Below are positions 33,583 through 37,694 of a stretch of 37,694 nucleotides of DNA, in pieces. The first letter of the stretch is position 1. Every line of letters begins with the position of its first letter. The stretch spans positions 1 to 37,694 of the forward strand of contig NW_004086301.1 of the NCBI RefSeq assembly GCF_000220395.1, read 5' to 3'. Both the position numbers and the translations under genes were made by a program. The notes beneath the pieces are model-generated. The model saw only the letters and a program-made list of their open reading frames with translations. It had not been told where the DNA came from and made no database searches. The DNA comes from Ichthyophthirius multifiliis. Taxonomy: Eukaryota; Ciliophora; Oligohymenophorea; Hymenostomatida.

Positions 33583-36047
33583 ATGGGAAATACTAATTTT
33601 TCATAATAGTAAATAAACAAAAAATTTAATTCTGAATACTAAATAATTACTAAATAACATTTAAATGATTCTGTTTTTGGATACATTTAAATTTATTAAA
33701 ACGTAAAAATTAAAAGTTATGTTATTAAAAGATCTAAAATATAAGATACTCAGTTATCTGAAATACAAATTAAATAATTTACTTCTCGATAAAAATAAGA
33801 ACAGGAAAATATACTTAAATTAATAAGTACTATTTTATAAATTATATAAAAAATGCCATATATAATTATTAAAGGTTTTTTTGAAAATTAAGCATCAAAT
33901 TTAATATGTGGAAACGCATACGAAATATCAGAAATATTAGAGTTTCCCATAGGAACTTTAGATGATGAAATAAAATTAAGAAAACAAGAATATTAATTTA
34001 AACATTTTACAGAAAGTTAATTATGGAAAATTCTTAAAAGTATAATTTCTGGATTAGCTTATTTTTAAAAATTAGGATATCCAGTTAAAAATATGAGTAC
34101 TAAAACTATTTATATATCGACTCGAGGAGTTTATTAAATAGCAGAGTATGGATTAATAAATTAAGAAACATTACTTAACTAAATAATTTTAAATTAACAA
34201 AATAAAATTATTGAAGGGATATATTTACCTCCTTCTGATTAAAAAGTGTTAAAAAATAAAAATTATGATTTTTTATCATATAATATATAAAAATAAAATT
34301 AGATTCTTAGATAAGAAAATCCACAAGATAAAGAATATTTAGATGATTATAAAAGCGATATTTTTAGCTTAGGAATATGTATCTTGGAAGCCGCTTTTTT
34401 GTAAACTTAAGAAGACCTTTTTGATAGTGAATATAAATTAATAAATTAAAATCTAATTAAAAGATTAGTTGAATTAAGCTAAAAATATTCAAAAGACTTT
34501 GCTTACATTATAGAAAAAATGGTTTAATAAAATTATGATAATATTTTATAACCTCAACAGATTTTAGAAATAATAGATAAGCATATTGTAAATAAAATAA
34601 TTTTAATATATTACCGTTTAAAAAAATTAATAAAAGGATTAAGAATTAGATAATAATTTTGCTTGTATTTATTTAAAATAAATTCACAACTAATTTATAA
34701 ATAAATACAAACCATATTTAAGAAAAGAAATTATAATTTAAGACGATTTTGATGACTAATAATAAATAGAAGAATAAAAACAATTAGAGGGCTAATTTAA
34801 TAATTAGCTTTCTCTAAACAAAAAAAATAACAAATTGACCCCAAGTAAAAATATAATTGAAGATAGCCCTGATATTATTTAAATTAATTCAAATTAATAA
34901 ATAAAAAATTCATAAAAATAAAGTTAAAATGCTTCTAAAATAGCCAGTAGAGGATCTTATTTAAATTTAGAAGAGTTATACCTTTAATAATTAGATATAG
35001 AAAAAAAAATAAAGAATAATAGGAAATAAAATTATAACAAAATATTATTTATTAATCTAGGGTGGATTAGGTTATGTACAATCAGATACAAGATGACGGA
35101 TTAAATTATAATGAGTAAAATATTCTTTTTGAAAATATCCAAAAAGAAAAAATTTTACGGGAAGAAGAATTAATTAATTTAAAATAAATAATTACTTTCT
35201 AAGAAAATTAAATATTATAGTAATAAAAATTCTTAGAAGAAGCATAGAAAGATATTCATAATTAATAATTATTGTAATAATAGTTTATTTAATAATAATA
35301 ACTTTTAATTAATTAAAATAAAGATTTGGAAAATTAGATAATTTTATTTAATTAATATTTAATAAAAGGAGAAGAAAAATAATATTAAAATGAAGAATCA
35401 GATTAATTATAAAAAAAAAATAAGAACAATAATAAACTATTTAAAATTAAAAAAATAATGATAATCAATAATTTGAATATATGAAAGCTTAACTCGAAAC
35501 GTTATAATAAATAAAGCAAAAATAATAGATGAAATACGAACAAATGCTATAATAATAAAATGAATTTATAATGTAATTGCAAGATAAAAGTTAAAATTAA
35601 AAAACTTAAAAATCATATAATGAAATCAAAAATAAATCCTAATAATAACTTGATTTTAATTCTTAATAAATAGACAAAAGAGAAAGATATTTTTATTAAT
35701 ATGAAAGTATTTTTTATAGAAATAATAAACCTATTTAAAATAACTAACCTATTTTAGTTAAAAATGCAACAATTAGATAAATTATAAATCCTTAATGCAA
35801 ATAAAAAAAATATTTAATTTAAGATAATTAAATACTTTAGTAAAGCCCAAAATAAATTAATAATAAAAATTTTGGAAGTATAAATAACAAAAGCAAATAA
35901 ATGGATTAAATTATTTCAACGAAACAATCTTAAAATAAAATTCTAGAATTGCTTGAAAGTGTAAAATAAGTTCATGTTTCAGAACATTAGATAAGTAATT
36001 TAAATCCTAATAGATAAAAAAATTACTAAAATCATTATATTTATTGA
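33583..36047 (+). CDS. pseudokinase with long Q/N-rich coiled-coil tail
   Basis: Two exons: ATG 33583 (MGNTNFSQQQIN), intron 34588-34636 (49 nt), TGA 36045-36047; 805 aa if the A9 run at 35001-35009 and the A10 run at 35411-35420 are each one A longer, which restores whole codons. Residues ~30-335 have a protein-kinase fold. The beta-3 lysine sits in SYVIKRSK, a helix-C glutamate is plausible in EQENILKL, and LWKILKSIISGLAYFQKLGY precedes the catalytic loop. DYKSDIFSLGICILEAAF is the subdomain IX signature. The catalytic loop reads VKNMSTKT instead of HRDxKxxN and the DFG position is EYG, so all key catalytic residues are gone. The glycine loop is also absent. The C-terminal ~470 residues are Q/N-rich coiled coil (QKFLEEAQKDIHNQQLLQ). 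A regulatory or scaffold role is inferred. G2 makes N-myristoylation conceivable but weak (F6, S7). Confidence 0.85.
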
Positions 36048-36590
36048 AAGAAATTTAATACAAGTTATTTAAGTATTTTAATATTATGTTTTTTATTTTT
36101 TTGTTATATTAAAATGAAGCATTAAATAATTTTATTGCTTTTATATAATAATAATTTTTTAAATTAAACTTAGTTTTAAGAAACAAATTATAATTAGTTT
36201 ATTTTTATTTGAAAAAAATATATTATATTATAAATTGATTAAGAATTCCCTTTTAAATTAAAAAAATAAAAAAAAATAATTTAAATTAAAATATTACATA
36301 ATAGGATAAATATATTTATATATAGTTATTATTTTTTTATTTAATAAATATTATTAAGCGTTATTGAGTATCTCAATTTTTTTTATTTATATAAATGTTA
36401 TTTTTAGATAAAATATTATTAATTATATTTTACCAATATTTATTTAATTAAAAACAATGTATTATATAAAATTACTAAATATATTAATATATATTTTAAT
36501 AAATCTATCAAAATTATTAATTAAAAAATATATGTCTTTTATTTGTAAATTTAGTTTTATTTTTTCTTAAATATATGTATATAGAATAAA
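36048..36590. other. convergent intergenic region, nothing seen
   Basis: A/T-rich sequence between the pseudokinase stop and the 3' limit of the gene on the opposite strand. No protein-like frame or repeat was recognised. It probably holds two 3' UTRs. Confidence 0.45.
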
Positions 36591-37694
36591 TCATCTTTCA
36601 CATTTTTACAATTATTTTTATAATGTTATTTTTTTATTTGCCTTATAAAAATATTCCATAATTGGATATAACATATTTTTAAAAAATTTATATTATTTAA
36701 TATAATATGAAAACAAAATATTATAAATAAAAATTCTATTGTCTAAAAAATATTAACCATTTTAAACAAATTTTATAACATTTTATTTATTATAAAACGT
36801 TTAATAAAGCTCATTTTATTTATCAACAATAATATCTTCACTTTTTTAATAACTTGTAGCTAAATTATTTTATATTTCATTAAAATAACCAGCTGTATCA
36901 TTATTTTTTTTCAAAAAAAAATACTTAAATAATTTTCAACTTAACACAAATATATCTTCTTGTATTATTTTTATTAGAATTTTCTAATGATTTTTCTTTT
37001 ATAACTTAAAATAAATTTTATAAAAACTGGAATAGTATTATAATAGGAAACTTAGATTATAAGCTTTTTTAGTTATTATTAAAAATATCAATAATATTTA
37101 AATTTTTAGAATTCAGAATTCAAAAGAGAATTATTTATTTATACTCTCATATTTTGGATTTTGGGGAGTCTGAGTAAATTTTTAATTTGTGATAATATTT
37201 TCGTTTGAAAATATAATATGGCATTTAAATGTATTATTTTCATTACTAAAACTTATTTAAATAAGAAATAATTTATTATTTTTACTATTTGAGCCTTCAA
37301 ATAGTTTTTTTATTTATGATATTTAAAAATTATTCTCTAATTATGAAACTTTTTCTTTATCATCTGCATATAAATATTTTTCTCTCATATTTAAGTTATG
37401 GCTTTTCTAGTTATTATTTTCTTTTTAAATAGTTATTGACTATTCTTTTAGTTTTCATCCTTTAGTTTATTTAATGAAATTGATTATTTATTTTATTTTA
37501 TATTAGTTAGATTTTCCAAGTTCTTTAAAATTATATTTTATTGAATTAAATTGATTATTTTTATTTATTTAATAAAAAATTAGTTTTATTTATTTAGAGA
37601 AGTAAAGCAGTTTATATAATAATATTTTAATTTATTTGACTTTGAACTTTTATTTATTTATAGAATAAAAATTTATTTAAATAGCTTACTCTTT
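36591..37694 (-). CDS. 3' part of an unnamed gene (possible alpha-adaptin ear-like), cut by window edge
   Basis: Minus-strand exons show clear protein sense: EKYLYADDKEKVSQLENNFQ, ISQIKKLFEGSNSKNNKLFL, QISFSNENNTFKCHIIFSNE, KFTQTPQNPKY. Then, probably after an intron ending near 37055, come SYYNTIPVFIKFILSYKRK and YLCQVENYL. The intron 36893-36924 (32 nt) joins in frame to TGYFNEIQNNLATSYQKSED and VDKQNELYQTF. The order of a beta-strand block, S-x-F/Y-x-x-x-P-V-x-I-x-F-x-Y, and then an amphipathic helix resembles the ear (appendage) of AP-2 alpha adaptin, but similarity is faint and it may be something else. The 5' part lies beyond 37694 and frames to the right of 37400 are unclear. The stop is uncertain: the frame stays open to TGA at 36591 but protein sense fades near 36780. 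Confidence 0.5.

Noticed and set aside
1-37694. tRNA genes, CRISPR arrays, transposons, retroelements and virus-derived elements
   Set aside because: No B-box-like tRNA core with pairing arms, no spaced repeats, no transposase, reverse transcriptase, integrase or capsid-like protein was recognised on either strand.

Overview
This window looks like macronuclear DNA of an oligohymenophorean ciliate. It is extremely A+T-rich. Every convincing gene reads TAA and TAG as glutamine and stops only at TGA, and genes are broken by short GT...AG introns of about 32-71 nt (one of 180 nt). The base composition suggests something like Ichthyophthirius multifiliis, but that genus call is an inference. Standard-code open frames are nearly all shadows. 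The genes below were read by hand with the ciliate code; for eight of them the spliced length was checked and is a whole number of codons, in four cases only after allowing for the homopolymer shortfalls described in the findings.

Layout, left to right. 1-2113: A/T desert with no gene seen. 2114-2871 (-): FMN-binding split-barrel protein of the pyridoxamine-phosphate-oxidase-like family. 3039-4258 (-): coiled-coil protein. About 4640-5116 (-): small glutamine-rich gene of uncertain structure. 5315-7295 (-): long coiled-coil protein with an acidic tail. 7462-9131 (-): membrane-anchored leucine-rich-repeat protein. 9681-12974 (-): mitochondrial-type isoleucyl-tRNA synthetase. 13124-15249 (+): seven-exon coiled-coil protein, divergent from the synthetase. 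16165-16659 (-): FHA-like fragment. 16773-18274 (+): C2H2 zinc finger joined to SDS22-like LRRs and a coiled coil. 18709-19638 (+): ribosomal protein uL30 (RPL7), five exons. 20209-30805 (-): a 10.6-kb gene for an IP3-receptor-type intracellular calcium-release channel. 30806-32647: A/T desert. 32648-33311 (-): LTO1, a cytosolic Fe-S assembly adaptor. 33583-36047 (+): large pseudokinase, divergent from LTO1. 36591-37694 (-): 3' part of a gene that runs off the right edge, possibly an alpha-adaptin ear.

The genes do not form a pathway; this is an ordinary eukaryotic gene neighbourhood. The points most worth a second look are these: the calcium channel keeps the whole IP3R architecture but has lost several IP3-contact residues and the pore aspartate; the pseudokinase lacks all catalytic motifs; the zinc-finger/LRR protein has an unusual domain combination; and in several unrelated genes a coding-strand A-run is exactly one base too short for the frame, which points to sequence errors or, less likely, slippage. 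No tRNA, rRNA, CRISPR array, transposon or virus-derived element was recognised.
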